This document shows positions 6,849 to 7,077 of a DNA stretch of 7,077 nucleotides, piece by piece. The stretch lies in the NCBI GenBank assembly GCA_028819955.1, contig JAPPKP010000370.1, forward strand, positions 1-7,077, in the 5' to 3' direction. Made by a program: the position numbers and the translations under genes. Source of the stretch: Rhodospirillaceae bacterium. GTDB taxonomy: Bacteria; Pseudomonadota; Alphaproteobacteria; UBA828. Positions within the stretch are counted from its first letter, which is position 1, and every line of letters begins with the position of its first letter. The notes beneath the pieces were generated by a model. It did not search any database, was not told the origin of the DNA, and saw only the letters and a list, made by a program, of their open reading frames with translations.

Positions 6849-7077
6849 GCCTCGCGGCCTTGCGTGGCCGCGTCGCCTACGTCTTCGAGGAGGCGGACTT
6901 CGACGTGGACCAGATCGTGGGTGTCGAGAACATCCGCCTCACCGATCCGGACGCGCTCGCGGCTCACGCCATGCGCCGCTTCGACCCCCGCTTCGCCGAG
7001 AAGGTCGAGCCCGGCGACGTGGTCGTCGGCGCCGAGAATTTCGGCTACGGCCATCCCCACTTCGCGCCGATGATCGG
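6845..7077 (+). CDS. LeuD-like small (swivel-domain) subunit, aconitase family; 3' end outside window
   Basis: Only the first 77 codons are visible. The pattern is that of the LeuD swivel domain: GRVAYVFEEADFDVDQIVG (8-26, compare G-x-DTDxII of LeuD), a DALAAHAMRRFDPRFAEKV stretch (36-54, compare the LeuD segment ending DPEFA), PGDVVVGAENFGYG (56-69), then HPHFAPM. It should complete the active site of the large subunit upstream, whose stop codon it overlaps as ATGA. The oddity is the loop after NFGYG. LeuD and aconitase normally have GSSRE here, including the serine that acts as base in aconitase (S642) and the neighbouring Ser/Arg that bind substrate. Here it reads GHPHF, with histidines at 70 and 72. 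The DTD motif is also DVD. This strengthens the view that the pair acts on an unusual substrate. The gene runs off the window, so its length and C-terminal part cannot be judged. Confidence 0.82.
   Translation, partial: MSLAALRGRVAYVFEEADFDVDQIVGVENIRLTDPDALAAHAMRRFDPRFAEKVEPGDVVVGAENFGYGHPHFAPMI

Noticed and set aside
5565..7077. Standard leuC-leuD pair of leucine biosynthesis
   Set aside because: Several normally invariant substrate residues are changed in both subunits, so assigning the leucine-pathway reaction would over-read the homology.
1..7077. tRNA, rRNA, CRISPR array, insertion sequence or attachment site
   Set aside because: The window is filled by plus-strand genes. I saw no spaced repeats, no terminal inverted repeats with a transposase and no tRNA-like cloverleaf.

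Overview
The window is a very GC-rich stretch with G or C at most third codon positions, and it is almost entirely coding on the plus strand. The order topA-rnr, the RNase R sequence style (for example the N-terminal winged-helix segment with the PGKVGRREIARAF signature) and the codon use suggest an alphaproteobacterium, possibly near Rhodospirillales. That placement is an inference by eye, not a phylogeny.

Layout. Positions 1-1067 hold the 3' end of topA (DNA topoisomerase I): one C4 zinc finger, three topoisomerase C-terminal repeats and a lysine/arginine-rich tail. After 15 bases comes a complete rnr (RNase R, 1083-3287) with a TTG start. Two bases later a 12-helix major facilitator transporter begins with GTG (3290-4501). 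It overlaps by ATGA with a secreted 'esterase-like activity of phytase family' protein (4498-5484). These four genes look like one tightly packed, probably co-transcribed unit.

An 80-base gap (5485-5564) is the only real intergenic space. It holds a GC-rich imperfect hairpin just after the phytase-like stop codon, then a perfect 5-3-5 inverted repeat (5517-5529) matching the operator core of FadR-subfamily GntR repressors (TGGT-N3-ACCA). This repeat overlaps a possible extended -10 element. A new transcription unit probably starts here.

That unit encodes a two-subunit hydro-lyase of the aconitase / 3-isopropylmalate dehydratase superfamily: a large LeuC-like subunit (5565-6848) and, overlapping it by ATGA, a small LeuD-like subunit (6845 to beyond the window). 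This is the most interesting part. The three [4Fe-4S] cysteines and several catalytic acid/base positions are kept, but residues that contact substrate in aconitase are replaced in both subunits: DSHT becomes DGHI, the NRN...GR segment has lost its first Arg, and the small-subunit GSSRE loop becomes GHPHF. The pair is therefore probably not the leucine-pathway enzyme. It may be a (de)hydratase for a different hydroxy-acid, possibly induced by its own ligand through a GntR regulator. The nearby MFS carrier could supply that substrate, but this is only a neighbourhood inference.
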